NCBI RefSeq assembly: GCF_003730015.1
Contig: NZ_RJTU01000013.1
Coordinates: 1 to 64,000, forward strand
DNA: 64,000 nucleotides
Origin: Epilithonimonas hominis
GTDB taxonomy: Bacteria; Bacteroidota; Bacteroidia; Flavobacteriales; Weeksellaceae
Reading direction: 5' to 3'
The stretch's first letter is position 1. Each line of letters opens with the position of its first letter. The position numbers and the translations under genes are program-made. Under the pieces are notes generated by a model. The model saw nothing but the letters and a program-made list of their open reading frames with translations, was not told where the DNA came from and ran no database searches. Below are positions 51,167-61,368 of this stretch, in pieces.

Positions 51167-53032
51167 TTAATTTGCTTCGTTCTTTTTCGGAATTAGAAAA
51201 CAAAACTCCGATCCTTTTCCTTCAATTGAGTTTACAAAAATCTTGCCACCGCTTCTTTTAATGATCTCTGATGATATATAAAGTCCCAAACCTAGTCCTG
51301 GAAATGTATGTTCTTTGCTTCCGCTCACACGATAATACTGCTCAAAGACTTTTTCCGTTTTATCGGCAGGAATGCCTATTCCGAAGTCTCTCACGGCAAA
51401 AAGCACACAGTCGTCATCTGTTACTTTTGTTGTAATATGAATTCTGTCGGAATCTGGCGAATATTTTATGGCATTGCCAATGAGATTACTCATAACCTGA
51501 GAAATCCTGTGGCGGTCACTATAGATATATCCTATTTTTTCAGATTCTACAAGTATTTTGTGACTGGTGATCATCTGCTGTTCAGTGAAAATTTCCTCAA
51601 CAAGATCATCGAAATCGAAATCTGATTTATTAAGAAGTATTTTTCCATTTTGGATCTTTGTCACATCCAGTAAATCGTTCACAAGACTTGTAAGCTTATT
51701 AATCTGCTCATCCATTTTTTTAGCTATATCCGCATTCTTGTCGTCTTCCTGTTTTCTAAGGTTTTTTTCAAGAAATTGAGAGTATAGTTTTAGGCTTGTA
51801 AGTGGTGTTTTGAGTTCGTGGCTTGCAATTCCTAAGAAGTTATCTTTCTGCTGTTGAAATTGCTTGAATTCGTTGATGTCGGTACAGGTTCCAATCCATT
51901 GGATCACGTCATTGTCTTCATTTTTGATGGGAATAGCACGTCCCAGAAACCAACGGTAGGCATCTTCAGAAGTTCTGTCACGGAACTGGTATTCTATTTC
52001 ATAATTAGTCTTATTGGCTTTACTGGTCATCCAAATGTCGATAGATCTCTTCTGATCATCAGGATGAATAATTTTTTCGGTGGCACTTTCCCTACTGTCT
52101 ATGCTTGTAAAACCTGTGTAGTCATACCATTGTTTATTGTAATAATCAATAATACCATCTTTATCCGCAGTCCACACAATGATTGGAAGGCTGTCTGCGA
52201 GATTTTTGTATTTTTCCTCGTTTAGCTTCAGTTGCTTCTTGGTAAGAACCATTTCTGTAACATCCGTAGCGAAGTTTAAAATAGCATACACTTCACCCTG
52301 TTCATTGAAAAGTGGTTTGTAAGAAAAGTTATAGTAGGAAGTATATAGTTGGCCATTTCTTTCTAGAACAACTTCGTCTTCAGTAGCAGAATACGTTTTG
52401 CCTGTTTTAAAAATATCTTTAAGAATATCGAGGAATGGTTGGCCTTCAAGTTCGGGAAGAGCTTCTTCCAGTTTCATGCCTATTACTTTTTCATTTTTAC
52501 CCCAAGTTCTTAGCATGCTGTTATTGGCAATATCGATGATAAGATCCGGGCCTTTGTACAACGCAATAGAATAATCTGATTCTTTAATAAGTCTTTCAAA
52601 AGTATATTCTGTTTCAGCCAATTTTTTTTCGGCGTTAACCTGATCTGTAACTTCTGTTGCAACGACGCTCACGCCGATGATTTCGGTTTCTTCATCATTA
52701 AAAATCGGGGCATAGATAAAATCGAAATAGCATTCTTCGCGCTTTCCATTTCGGACCAGATAGCAAAATTCTTGATAACCTTTGTAAGGCTTTCCTGTAG
52801 TGCGTACTTGGCTAAGAATATCCATAAAGGGTTGTCCTTCCAGTTCTGGCAAGGCATCTATCAGTTTGCGTCCGATAATTTGCGGCGGTTTTCCCCATAG
52901 ATGAAGAATTTGAGGATTGGCAACTTTTATAATAAATTCATCACCCATCAACATAGAAAGGGCAACTGGAGCCTGCGTGAGCAATAATGCAAGTGATTCT
53001 TGCGAAATATTTGATTTGATGAAATTCTTCAT
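51167..53032 (-). CDS. PAS domain sensor histidine kinase
   Basis: A 621-residue cytoplasmic kinase, without transmembrane helices. It has three PAS domains: two close relatives (about 15-125 and 145-260, both with ALPELEGQPF and WGK segments) and a third at about 275-385 (IVWTADKDGIIDYYNKQWYD). The HisKA H-box is FLGIASHELKTPLTSLK, and the ATPase has NLIGNAIKYSPDS (N box), VRDFGIGIPADK (G1) and GLGLGLYIS (G2). The near duplication of PAS 1 and 2 points to an internal tandem duplication. Its likely partner is the receiver encoded next. Confidence 0.95.
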   Translation of the reverse strand: MKNFIKSNISQESLALLLTQAPVALSMLMGDEFIIKVANPQILHLWGKPPQIIGRKLIDALPELEGQPFMDILSQVRTTGKPYKGYQEFCYLVRNGKREECYFDFIYAPIFNDEETEIIGVSVVATEVTDQVNAEKKLAETEYTFERLIKESDYSIALYKGPDLIIDIANNSMLRTWGKNEKVIGMKLEEALPELEGQPFLDILKDIFKTGKTYSATEDEVVLERNGQLYTSYYNFSYKPLFNEQGEVYAILNFATDVTEMVLTKKQLKLNEEKYKNLADSLPIIVWTADKDGIIDYYNKQWYDYTGFTSIDSRESATEKIIHPDDQKRSIDIWMTSKANKTNYEIEYQFRDRTSEDAYRWFLGRAIPIKNEDNDVIQWIGTCTDINEFKQFQQQKDNFLGIASHELKTPLTSLKLYSQFLEKNLRKQEDDKNADIAKKMDEQINKLTSLVNDLLDVTKIQNGKILLNKSDFDFDDLVEEIFTEQQMITSHKILVESEKIGYIYSDRHRISQVMSNLIGNAIKYSPDSDRIHITTKVTDDDCVLFAVRDFGIGIPADKTEKVFEQYYRVSGSKEHTFPGLGLGLYISSEIIKRSGGKIFVNSIEGKGSEFCFLIPKKNEAN

Positions 53033-53060
53033 GGTTGTAGATTATAAATATATTTCCTCA

Positions 53061-53381
53061 TCATTTATTTGTAAATTTTTGTTTTCCGAAAAGCAGTTCG
53101 AAAAAAAGTCTAAAATCTGAAATAATTGACCACAATGGATATCTGAAGGTCGCTGGCTTGTTTTTTTCTATCACAGCGTGACTGAACCACGCCAACCCAT
53201 AACCAAAAATAGGGCAATACCACAGAAACCGTTCTTTCCCCGATTTAAGTACATAAAAAATAACCACAAAAACCAATAAGATACCAACAAAATGGAAAAT
53301 ACGGGTTAGCGGTTTTTTATGTTCGGTAAGATAAAATTGATAAAATTCTTTATAATTAGTAATTCTTTTATTGATTGCCAT
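53061..53381 (-). CDS. DUF962 / Mpo1-like membrane protein
   Basis: A 106-residue protein with the DUF962 pattern: EFYQFYLTEHKKPLTRIFHF, a helix VGILLVFVVIFYVL, PIFGYGLAWFSHAVIEKNKP and FRYPLWSIISDFRLF. The yeast relative Mpo1 is an Fe-dependent dioxygenase acting on 2-hydroxy fatty acids; the conserved His residues (in TEHKKP, FHF and SHAVIE) are kept. Its first codons overlap the end of the permease gene by 14 bp, so the two are translationally coupled. Confidence 0.9.
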   Translation of the reverse strand: MAINKRITNYKEFYQFYLTEHKKPLTRIFHFVGILLVFVVIFYVLKSGKERFLWYCPIFGYGLAWFSHAVIEKNKPATFRYPLWSIISDFRLFFELLFGKQKFTNK

Positions 53382-55053
53382 TGATCGTTTGGTTTAGTCT
53401 ACTGTTTTTATATCCGTATAGGAAATAAATTACCAAACCTACAGCAAACCATAGTCCAAACCAGAACCAATTTTCGTGGCTCATTCCGGTTAGTAAATAA
53501 AGACAAGAACTAAGGCCAATTAAAGGAATTAAGGAAAGATTTTTAACGATGGCCAATCCACATAAAACCAAATTAGCAATAATGAAAATAATAATTGCCA
53601 GACGGAATTCGCCTTCATTTGGGTCGTTGATATTGGTTAAATTGTGGAAGAATTCGGGTTGATAGAAATAGAAGAATACCAAACCACCAATGAAAATTAA
53701 TGGAAAAAGGAACTTCCCATTAATATACGGTAAGTGGAATCTTCCTTTGATTTTTTCTTTTGGAGGCAACATCAAAACGCCACCACAAACAAGCACGAAA
53801 GCGAAAATAGTTCCGATACTTGTAAAATCAAGAATGAAAGATTTATCCGTGAAGATGATCGGAATGCCCACCACAATCCCTGTCACGATTGTTGCAAAAG
53901 ACGGTACTTTGTTTTTACTGTGTACTTCCTGAAATTTCTTGGGTAAAAGCCCATCTCTGGACATGGCCATCCAGATTCTCGGCTGTCCCATTTGGAAAAC
54001 CAAAAGTACCGTTGTAATTGCAACAATCGCAATCAATGAGACAATAAATTCCATCCAGGGAAGGTTGAGATTGGTTTTGTCAAATACAAATGACAGCGGA
54101 TCTCCAATGCCGTCAAATTTCCTATAATCTACCAATCCTGTTAATGTTAAAGTTAAAATAATATAGATTACAGTACAAAGTCCCAAAGAAATCAACATAC
54201 CTTTTGGAAGGTCTTTTTGAGGATTTTTGGTTTCTTCGGATAAAACAGAAATCGCATCAAAACCAATATAAGCGAAGAAAACACCTGAAACAGCAGACAT
54301 TACACCCGCAAATCCATTTGGCATAAAAGAAGGTTCTGAAGTTACAGAACTTGTTGGAAACCAGTTCCCAGTATTAACATAAGCGACACCGACTGCGATG
54401 ACGAGGAGAATCACGAATAACTTCAGAATAACAAAAAAGTTATTAAAATTCTTACTTTCCTTGATGCCTTGATAGCAAAGCCAAGTGATTAATCCATTAA
54501 TCACCAAAGCAGGAATATCAACGATAATTTTCAATCCGCCAATAATTGGGGCAGATTTCCAAGCGTTGATGAGTTCTCCGTTGGTTGAATTATTGAGAAA
54601 AGCTTTTTTGGCTTCGGTATAACTACAGGTAAAATAATCAGGAATATGAACCCCGATTCTTTCCATAAAACTGGTGAAATAATCGGACCAAGAGAAGGCG
54701 ACATAGATATTCCCGAAAGAATATTCCATAATCAGCGCCCAGCCGATAACCCAGGCAATCAATTCTCCAAAACTGGCGTAGGCATAAGTGTAAGCACTTC
54801 CTGCTGTAGGGATTCTGCTTGCAAATTCTGCATAACAAAGTGCGGTGAAAGCGCAGGCAAAACCACAAATCAGATATAAAACAATAACGCCGGGTCCTCC
54901 ACGGAAAATAGCTTCTCCCAAACTGCTGAAACTTCCGGCTCCAATGATGGCGGCAATCCCAAAAAATACAATATCCCAAGTCCCAAGAACTCTGTTTAAC
55001 TGTCCGGAATCTGCATTTTCTGCGTAGTGTTTTCTTCTGAAAAGTGAACTCAT
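53368..55053 (-). CDS. APC family amino acid permease
   Basis: A 561-residue inner-membrane transporter with about 12-14 helices. The N-terminal helix 1 region DIVFFGIAAIIGAGSFSSLG is the substrate-binding break of the APC fold; YAEFASRIPTAGSAYTYAY, IGFDAISVLSEETKNPQKDL and RIWMAMSRDGLLPK follow. This matches the cationic amino acid transporter group (YfnA/CAT-like). The overlap with the DUF962 gene suggests a two-gene operon. Confidence 0.93.
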   Translation of the reverse strand: MSSLFRRKHYAENADSGQLNRVLGTWDIVFFGIAAIIGAGSFSSLGEAIFRGGPGVIVLYLICGFACAFTALCYAEFASRIPTAGSAYTYAYASFGELIAWVIGWALIMEYSFGNIYVAFSWSDYFTSFMERIGVHIPDYFTCSYTEAKKAFLNNSTNGELINAWKSAPIIGGLKIIVDIPALVINGLITWLCYQGIKESKNFNNFFVILKLFVILLVIAVGVAYVNTGNWFPTSSVTSEPSFMPNGFAGVMSAVSGVFFAYIGFDAISVLSEETKNPQKDLPKGMLISLGLCTVIYIILTLTLTGLVDYRKFDGIGDPLSFVFDKTNLNLPWMEFIVSLIAIVAITTVLLVFQMGQPRIWMAMSRDGLLPKKFQEVHSKNKVPSFATIVTGIVVGIPIIFTDKSFILDFTSIGTIFAFVLVCGGVLMLPPKEKIKGRFHLPYINGKFLFPLIFIGGLVFFYFYQPEFFHNLTNINDPNEGEFRLAIIIFIIANLVLCGLAIVKNLSLIPLIGLSSCLYLLTGMSHENWFWFGLWFAVGLVIYFLYGYKNSRLNQTINGNQ

Positions 55054-55539
55054 CTAAGTTGATAATTTTTGTGAAAGAAACAAATTTAATAAAAATTTGA
55101 TGGTTTTAACATTTACTAAATGAAATAAGATGTTTTAAAGTCAAAATCAATCAGCAAATTATTTAAGGATTCTTTCAGTTTTCTCCCACAATCCTTCGGA
55201 AGCGCTTCGGAAGAAGATCCGAAGAAACCCCGGTGATGTCCCGTACATACTCCGATGATACCCGTTCAAAACCGGTCACGGGTGTACAAGTTGCTATTAT
55301 CTTTTTTAACTTCCTGTCATTAACCTACTGTCTCGGCAAAACGATGAAGTTTTATGCATCCCTGAATAATGCGAAGAATACGTAAGCCTTCACTCGTTTC
55401 TACCTCGGGCAGCATCTGGTGAATTGACCATAGCATCCATTCCGAAAACGTGGATTTTTTTTGGGATAATGAGGATTGTGCTAGTGGTAGCGTTGGGTTT
55501 TTTGGTTATATTTGAAATTTATATAAAAAAAAACTATTA
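55054..55539. other. GC-richer scar with a gene remnant
   Basis: 486 bp between the permease and hsdR. 55190-55290 is unusually GC-rich with repeated TTCGGAAG/CTTCCGAA units. On the minus strand 55511-55320 is open without an ATG at its start, reading STFSEWMLWSIHQMLPEVET and SEGLRILRIIQGCIKLHRFA before a TAA, which looks like the C-terminal part of a real protein. I do not recognise the family. It is most likely a remnant of an older insertion. An hsdR promoter box lies at the right end. Confidence 0.45.
55507..55514 (+). promoter_or_regulatory. TAnnTTTG promoter box of the hsd operon
   Basis: TATATTTG, 25 bp before the hsdR ATG; it lies at the edge of the remnant described for 55054-55539. 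Confidence 0.5.
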
Positions 55540-58500
55540 ATGTTCAACGAAGATTCAAGAGTAAAAATTCCGGCAATTTTACATTTGTGCAGATTAGGAT
55601 ATACTTATATCCCAAAAAGTAAACAAGATAGACTGGAAGACAATAATATTTTTCGTGATATTTTTAAACGTTCTCTATCTAAAATTAATTCTGATATTTC
55701 AGAAGACGAAGTACAGCGTTTATTGACTGATGTATCATTGAAACTCAATGATGATGATTTAGGAAGAGAATTTTTCAGAATGTTAATGAATACTTCTGGA
55801 ACAAGATTAATTGATTTTGAAAACTTCAATAATAATGAATTTCACGTTACCGCTGAATTGACTTGCAAAAAAGGGGACGAAGAATTCAGACCAGATATTA
55901 CGGTTTTAATCAATGGAATGCCTTTGGTTTTTATTGAGGTGAAAAAACCGAATAATAGGGAAGGTGTTATTGCTGAAAGAAATAGAATCAACAGAAGATT
56001 TGCTTTAAAAGACTTCAAAGCTTTTACGAACATTACGCAATTAATGTTGTTTTCTAACAATATGGAGTATGAAGACGGAGTAGTAGAACCTATAATGGGA
56101 GCTTATTACGCTACACCTTCTAAAGACGGGGTAATGTTTAACTATTTCCGAGAAGAAGAATTATTAAATTACACGCATCTTCTAAAATCAGAAAATGAAG
56201 AGCTGGAAAATCTCATCTTAAAAGACAATAATATTGTTGCCATTAAATACACAGATGAGTTTAAAGTCAATAAAAATTACGAAACGCCTACCAATAAAAT
56301 TATAACCTCTCTGCTTTCAAAAGAAAGATTGGCTTTCTTTTTACAGTTTGGGATTACCTATGTAGAAAGAACCAATAGAGAAGGGAAAATTGTTATTGAA
56401 AAACACATTATGCGTTATCCGCAATTTTTTGCTTCGAAAGCGATTACTCAAAAACTGGATGAAGGCATTAAAAAAGGGATTATTTGGCATACGCAAGGAA
56501 GTGGAAAAACGGCTTTGGCGTACTACAATGTAAAATACCTCTCTCAATATTATCAAAAGAAAAACACCATTGCAAAGTTCTATTTCATAGTAGATCGAAT
56601 AGATTTAGCGATACAAGCACAGACCGAATTTCGTTCGAGAGGTTTGTCTGTAAAAATGGTAAATTCTAGAACTGAATTTATTCAGGATATTAAAAAGGCG
56701 AGTGCTATTCTCAACAGTTCAGGAGAACAGGAAATAACAGTCGTAAACATTCAGAAATTTTCTGATGAAAGTATGGTTTTGGAATCTTTTGATTATGATT
56801 TGAATATTCAAAGAATTTATTTCATAGACGAAGCTCACAGAAGTTACAATCCTAAAGGTAATTATTTGGTGAATCTTTTGCGTTCGGACAAAGATGCAGT
56901 AAAAATAGCCTTAACAGGAACGCCACTTTTGCGAGAAGTAGCCAAAGAATATGATTCTAAAACCCTTTTTGGCGATTATATTCATAAATATTACTATAAT
57001 CGTTCTATTGCAGATGGTTATACGCTTAGATTGATTAGGGAAGGCATTGCCACTACTTACAAAATGCAAATGCAAGATGTGATGGAGCAAATTAAAATTC
57101 TGAAAGGCGAAATTTCTAAAAGCGAAATTTTTGCTCATCCTAAGTTTGCACAACCAATGCTGGAATATATTCTGAATGATTTAAAAGATTTCAGAAAGAA
57201 AGATGAAACCATAGGCGGAATGGTGGTTTGTGACACTTCCGAACAAGCCAAAGAACTTTTTGCCCAGTTTGAAAAAATTTATGGAAAGCAAGAGTTTGAT
57301 TATGCTGTAGTCCGTGAAGAAAGAGCAAAATATGGCAACCAAACCCCATTAAAAGCCAGTCTTATTTTACACGATGTGAATTCTAAAGACATCAGAAAAC
57401 AAGAAATTGAAGCCTTCAAAAATGGGGATATTGATATTTTGTTTGTCTATAATATGCTCTTAACTGGTTTTGATGCACCTCGTCTTAAAAAACTGTATTT
57501 AGCAAGGGTAGTCAAAAATCATAATCTTTTGCAGACTCTAACCCGCGTAAACCGACCGTATAAAAAACACCGTTTCGGTTTTGTGGTCGATTTTGCAGAC
57601 ATTACCAAAGAATTTAAAGAAACCAACGAAAACTATTTCCAAGAGTTGCAACAGGAATTGGGTGATGAAATGCAGAATTACAGCAACCTATTCAAGTCGA
57701 AAGAAGAAATAGAACACGATGTTTTAGAAATCAAAGAAAAACTCTTTCAGTATGACCTGAAAAATGCTGAAAACTTCCGTCTGCAAATGGACGATATTAA
57801 AGATAAAAAGCAATTAACCGAACTCTTCAATTTGCTGCAAAATGCCAGAGAACTTAAAAATATCATCCGTTTACAGGGAGATGATGAATTGCTGGGTTTA
57901 TTAGATTTTTACAAGCTCAATCTTATGCTAAAAGAAGTTCAGTCACGATTGAATATTTTGAATTTTGTAGACAGCATCAATAATGAAAACGATAACACCA
58001 ACCTTATCAACACAGCATTAGAAGATATTTTCTTCCAGTTTACCAAGATTTCGGAAGAAGAAATGATTTTGGCAGACCAACTCAGAAATCAGCTCAGACA
58101 AACCCGAGAAGAATTGCAACGCAATATAGACCCTGCCGATCCAGAATTTGTTACCCTGAAAGAAGAGCTAGAACGTATTTTCAAAAATAAAAATCTAGAT
58201 GAGGTAAACCAAGAAGATATGCGAGACAACATTCATATTCTCAGCAGAATTTATGACGAAGTAAGAGAACTCAATCGTAAAAATGCACTGCTAAGAGCCA
58301 AATATGAAAACGACGAAAAATACGCCAGACTTCATAAAAGATTAATTAATAACCCAACCATTAATGCCAAAGAAATACAGATTTACGAAGCACTTTTGGG
58401 AACGAAAACCATCATAGACGACATCTGTCTGCACAATGTAGAATTGGTAAAGAATGAAACCTATTTTAACCAAGAAGTAATGAGCATTGTGATACAAAAT

Positions 58501-58599
58501 TTTATAGACCAACAGAAAATAAAATTAGACGCTCAAACCACAGAAAACATCAATAATCTTATTGTAAAAGAATACAAACAACAATATACTTACAACTAA
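55540..58599 (+). CDS. hsdR: Type I restriction enzyme, subunit R
   Basis: A complete 1019-residue HsdR, which cuts DNA after ATP-driven translocation. The PD-(D/E)xK nuclease is near the N-terminus: FRPDITVLINGMPLVFIEVK spans about 116-135. The SF2 motor has Walker A WHTQGSGKTALAYY near 316-329, DEAH box IYFIDEAHRSY near 428, motif III ALTGTPLL near 457 and a helicase C-terminal lobe with VYNMLLTGFDAPRLKKLY near 632 and TRVNRPYK. A helical C-terminus follows. It is the first gene of the hsd operon; hsdM begins 7 bp after it. Confidence 0.96.
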   Translation: MFNEDSRVKIPAILHLCRLGYTYIPKSKQDRLEDNNIFRDIFKRSLSKINSDISEDEVQRLLTDVSLKLNDDDLGREFFRMLMNTSGTRLIDFENFNNNEFHVTAELTCKKGDEEFRPDITVLINGMPLVFIEVKKPNNREGVIAERNRINRRFALKDFKAFTNITQLMLFSNNMEYEDGVVEPIMGAYYATPSKDGVMFNYFREEELLNYTHLLKSENEELENLILKDNNIVAIKYTDEFKVNKNYETPTNKIITSLLSKERLAFFLQFGITYVERTNREGKIVIEKHIMRYPQFFASKAITQKLDEGIKKGIIWHTQGSGKTALAYYNVKYLSQYYQKKNTIAKFYFIVDRIDLAIQAQTEFRSRGLSVKMVNSRTEFIQDIKKASAILNSSGEQEITVVNIQKFSDESMVLESFDYDLNIQRIYFIDEAHRSYNPKGNYLVNLLRSDKDAVKIALTGTPLLREVAKEYDSKTLFGDYIHKYYYNRSIADGYTLRLIREGIATTYKMQMQDVMEQIKILKGEISKSEIFAHPKFAQPMLEYILNDLKDFRKKDETIGGMVVCDTSEQAKELFAQFEKIYGKQEFDYAVVREERAKYGNQTPLKASLILHDVNSKDIRKQEIEAFKNGDIDILFVYNMLLTGFDAPRLKKLYLARVVKNHNLLQTLTRVNRPYKKHRFGFVVDFADITKEFKETNENYFQELQQELGDEMQNYSNLFKSKEEIEHDVLEIKEKLFQYDLKNAENFRLQMDDIKDKKQLTELFNLLQNARELKNIIRLQGDDELLGLLDFYKLNLMLKEVQSRLNILNFVDSINNENDNTNLINTALEDIFFQFTKISEEEMILADQLRNQLRQTREELQRNIDPADPEFVTLKEELERIFKNKNLDEVNQEDMRDNIHILSRIYDEVRELNRKNALLRAKYENDEKYARLHKRLINNPTINAKEIQIYEALLGTKTIIDDICLHNVELVKNETYFNQEVMSIVIQNFIDQQKIKLDAQTTENINNLIVKEYKQQYTYN

Positions 58600-58606
58600 T
58601 ATATAA

Positions 58607-60220
58607 ATGACGGAGATACAGTTTATCACGCAAACTAAAACTTTAATAGACGGACTAAAAAGCGTTTGCGCCAACTACGGACTGGGAAATGATGCCAGTG
58701 AATTTAATATTATTTCGCAGGTTTTTTTATACAAATACCTTAACGATAAATTTATCCACGAAGCCAAAAAACACAATGAGGATTTGGCGAATGCAGAAGA
58801 TTTTCAGAAAGCCTATGAAAATTTAAGCGAGGAAGACAAAAAATTTCTCTTCTTTAGAATAGGAAACAAAGCCGCCAAACTGCAACCCGAACAGTTGATT
58901 ACTTATTTGTTCAATAATTCTAACCAGCCCAATTTTGGAGATGCCATTTTTGATGGTACATTACGAAGCATCAGTGCAGAGAATATCGATATTTATTCCG
59001 TGAGTTCTGCAACGGGGGTAAAAGATAAAATGTTTGATGACATCAGTTTGTTTATTCGAGATGCTTCTCAACGAGATGCTTTTTGCCGTGCTTTGCTCAA
59101 TAAACTGGTGAATGTAAGTTTCGAGAAAATGTTTACCGAGAAATACGATTTCTTTGCCACCATTTTTGAATATCTGATTAAAGACTACAACAGTGATAGT
59201 GGTGGTAAATATGCCGAATATTACACACCTCACGCTGTAGCCAGAATTATGGCAGCTATTCTCGTGAACGAAGAAGTAAAAAGTGCCAAAGTATATGATC
59301 CGAGTGCAGGTTCGGGAACTTTATTGATGAATATTGCACACGCGATTGGCGAAAAAAACTGCACCATTTATTCAGAAGATATTTCGCAGAAATCTGCCAA
59401 TATGCTCAGATTGAATCTCATTCTGAATAACCTGCAACATTCTATCCCGAATATTATTAAGGGAAATACCATTTTGCAACCTGCACATCTCGAAAAAAAG
59501 TTCGATTATATTGTATCTAATCCGCCGTTTAAATTAGATTTTTCAGATTATCAGGCAGACCTTACCAAAGACAGTTTTAAAGAACGTTTTTTTGCAGGCG
59601 TTCCCAATATCCCGAAAAGCAAAAAAGAATCGATGGCGATTTATTTGTTGTTTATTCAGCATATTATGTACAGTCTTGATGCCAAAGGTAAAGCGGCCAT
59701 TGTAGTGCCAACAGGTTTTATCACGGCACAAAGCGGGATTGAAAGAAAAATAAGAGAAGCACTGATAGAGCGCAATTGGTTGCGCGGTGTAGTAAGTATG
59801 CCGAGCAATATTTTTGCAAGTACAGGAACCAATGTTTCTATTGTGTTTATAGACAAGGAAGCCGACAGCGAAAAGATAGTCTTGGTAGATGCTTCTAAAC
59901 TGGGACAAACCATCAAAGAAGGCAAAAACCAAAAAACGGTACTTACTGCAACAGAAGAACAGCGCATTATAGATGCGATGAACCAAAAGAAAGCCGAAGA
60001 AGATTTTTCTGTAGTGGTAACCAAAGAAGAAGTAATGGCAAAAAATTACAGTTTTTCTGCGGGGCAATATTTTGAGGTGAAAATAGAATATATAGAAATT
60101 ACCGCAGAAGAATTTGCACAGAAAATGCAAACTTATGAAAGTAATTTGAGTCAATTATTTGCAGAAGGAAATGAATTGGATCAAAAGATTTTGGAGAATT
60201 TAAAAACATTAAAATTTTAA
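58607..60220 (+). CDS. hsdM: Type I restriction enzyme, subunit M
   Basis: A 537-residue adenine-N6 methyltransferase. It has the N-terminal HsdM helical domain (1-160), the SAM site YDPSAGSGTLLMNIA near 230 and the catalytic motif IV SNPPF near 304; YYTPHAVARIM precedes the SAM site. The C-terminus ends KILENLKTLKF. A second, slightly different copy of these last codons lies 1.3 kb downstream directly before hsdS, showing that the two genes between were inserted at the 3' end of hsdM. Confidence 0.96.
   Translation: MTEIQFITQTKTLIDGLKSVCANYGLGNDASEFNIISQVFLYKYLNDKFIHEAKKHNEDLANAEDFQKAYENLSEEDKKFLFFRIGNKAAKLQPEQLITYLFNNSNQPNFGDAIFDGTLRSISAENIDIYSVSSATGVKDKMFDDISLFIRDASQRDAFCRALLNKLVNVSFEKMFTEKYDFFATIFEYLIKDYNSDSGGKYAEYYTPHAVARIMAAILVNEEVKSAKVYDPSAGSGTLLMNIAHAIGEKNCTIYSEDISQKSANMLRLNLILNNLQHSIPNIIKGNTILQPAHLEKKFDYIVSNPPFKLDFSDYQADLTKDSFKERFFAGVPNIPKSKKESMAIYLLFIQHIMYSLDAKGKAAIVVPTGFITAQSGIERKIREALIERNWLRGVVSMPSNIFASTGTNVSIVFIDKEADSEKIVLVDASKLGQTIKEGKNQKTVLTATEEQRIIDAMNQKKAEEDFSVVVTKEEVMAKNYSFSAGQYFEVKIEYIEITAEEFAQKMQTYESNLSQLFAEGNELDQKILENLKTLKF
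60183..60204 (+). repeat. Direct repeat, left copy (3' end of hsdM)
   Basis: 22 bp, AAAAGATTTTGGAGAATTTA plus AA, identical to 61501-61522 and in the same reading frame (KILENL). Confidence 0.9.
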
Positions 60221-60223
60221 ATT

Positions 60224-60916
60224 ATGAATTTTGAAGTTTATTGCGACGAAAGCTGTTTGGAAGCTCTGAAAAATAAAAACGAACATTTCTTTATGGGAAT
60301 AGGCGGGATTTGGATGCCTGCCGAAATGCGAGATAAATTCAAAACAGAACTCAAACAAATAAAAAGCAAATATAATGTACAAGGTGAATTTAAGTGGAAC
60401 AAAGTAAGTCCTAAATATTTACCGATGTACAAAGAAATAATAGACTTCTTTTTTGATGCTAAATATTTGCGATTTAGAGTGATATTGGTGGAATCTGATA
60501 AAGTGAATTTAGTCACTTTTCATAATAGCGATGCAGAATTGAGTTTCTATAAATTTTATTATCAAATGATTAAATCTTGGATTTATGATTTTAATTTATA
60601 CGATGTGTTTTTAGACCTCAAAAAAAATAGAAACAAGGGAAGGTTAAAAGAACTAGAGAGATTTTTAGATAATGCTAATTTCTTTTCAGATGTGCGTACT
60701 GTGCAAGGTTTGCCCTCTAACCAAAGTCTGGGTATACAGTTGGCAGATTTACTTACGGGTATCATTACAGCTAAATTCAACAATAAAACCACCAGTATTG
60801 CAAAATCAGAATTGATTCGCTATGTAGAATCACATCTAGGGAATGTAATACAACCTACTTCTAAAAATGAAGAAAAGCTCAATGTTTTTAAAATCAATTT
60901 GCAAGGAGGTTGGTAA
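60224..60916 (+). CDS. DUF3800 domain protein
   Basis: A 230-residue protein of the DUF3800 family, which has an RNase H-like fold. Acidic positions expected for a metal site are FEVYCDES near residue 8, DVFLDLKKNRNKGRL near 127 and the C-terminal GIQLADLLTGIITAKFNN near 178-195. Its targets are not known; members are often found in defence and mobile-element neighbourhoods. It starts 3 bp after hsdM, shares its stop with the start of the next gene, and lies in the segment bounded by the duplicated hsdM tail. Confidence 0.85.
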   Translation: MNFEVYCDESCLEALKNKNEHFFMGIGGIWMPAEMRDKFKTELKQIKSKYNVQGEFKWNKVSPKYLPMYKEIIDFFFDAKYLRFRVILVESDKVNLVTFHNSDAELSFYKFYYQMIKSWIYDFNLYDVFLDLKKNRNKGRLKELERFLDNANFFSDVRTVQGLPSNQSLGIQLADLLTGIITAKFNNKTTSIAKSELIRYVESHLGNVIQPTSKNEEKLNVFKINLQGGW

Positions 60917-61368
60917 TGGAATACAAAAAAATAAAACCACAAAATTTCACAGTAGAAGAACTGCGTGAAATATGGAATAAAGTGTATTGCAGAGCTTCTA
61001 TCATTACATTTGATGGTATATTGGTGCAATTCTATTCTTCTATGTTTGATCATTGTTTTTTTGAAAGTGAAAATAGAAAAACAAAAGACAAATCTATATT
61101 GTCTTATAACAGATTAGAAAAAATATATTGGATAAAAGACACGCTACAAGACGCAGACGCCACACTAAAAATAGGTTGGGACGGGAAAAATAAAACGTAT
61201 GATGAAAGCAGAAGAGTGGCTTTGGTAAAAGGAAACTATGTAGTTGTGATTATTTTGTTTTCTACTACAAAAGCAAGATTTGTAACAGCGTATGAGATTA
61301 CGGATGACGAAAATTTAGAAAAAATAATGCAAAGCCCAGATTTTGAGCACAAAAAAAACGTTGATTAG
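60916..61368 (+). CDS. Hypothetical protein, possible RelE/Barnase-like nuclease
   Basis: A 150-residue protein overlapping the stop codon of the DUF3800 gene (TAATG at 60914-60918), so translationally coupled. The C-terminal half, IKDTLQDADATLKIGWDG then RRVALVKGNYVVVIILF and ARFVTAYEITDDEN, resembles the small beta-sheet core of phage Barnase/EndoU/ColicinE5/RelE-type (PBECR) nucleases, which also carry an Arg and a Tyr at these points. This is pattern recognition only. It follows no known type I operon component. The start is ATG 60916, not the TTG at 60910. Confidence 0.6.
   Translation: MEYKKIKPQNFTVEELREIWNKVYCRASIITFDGILVQFYSSMFDHCFFESENRKTKDKSILSYNRLEKIYWIKDTLQDADATLKIGWDGKNKTYDESRRVALVKGNYVVVIILFSTTKARFVTAYEITDDENLEKIMQSPDFEHKKNVD

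Noticed and set aside
55240-55290. tRNA-like segment with GTTCAAAACC resembling a T-arm
   Set aside because: No acceptor stem, no anticodon arm in register and no CCA; the pairing is explained by TTCGGAAG-type repeats.
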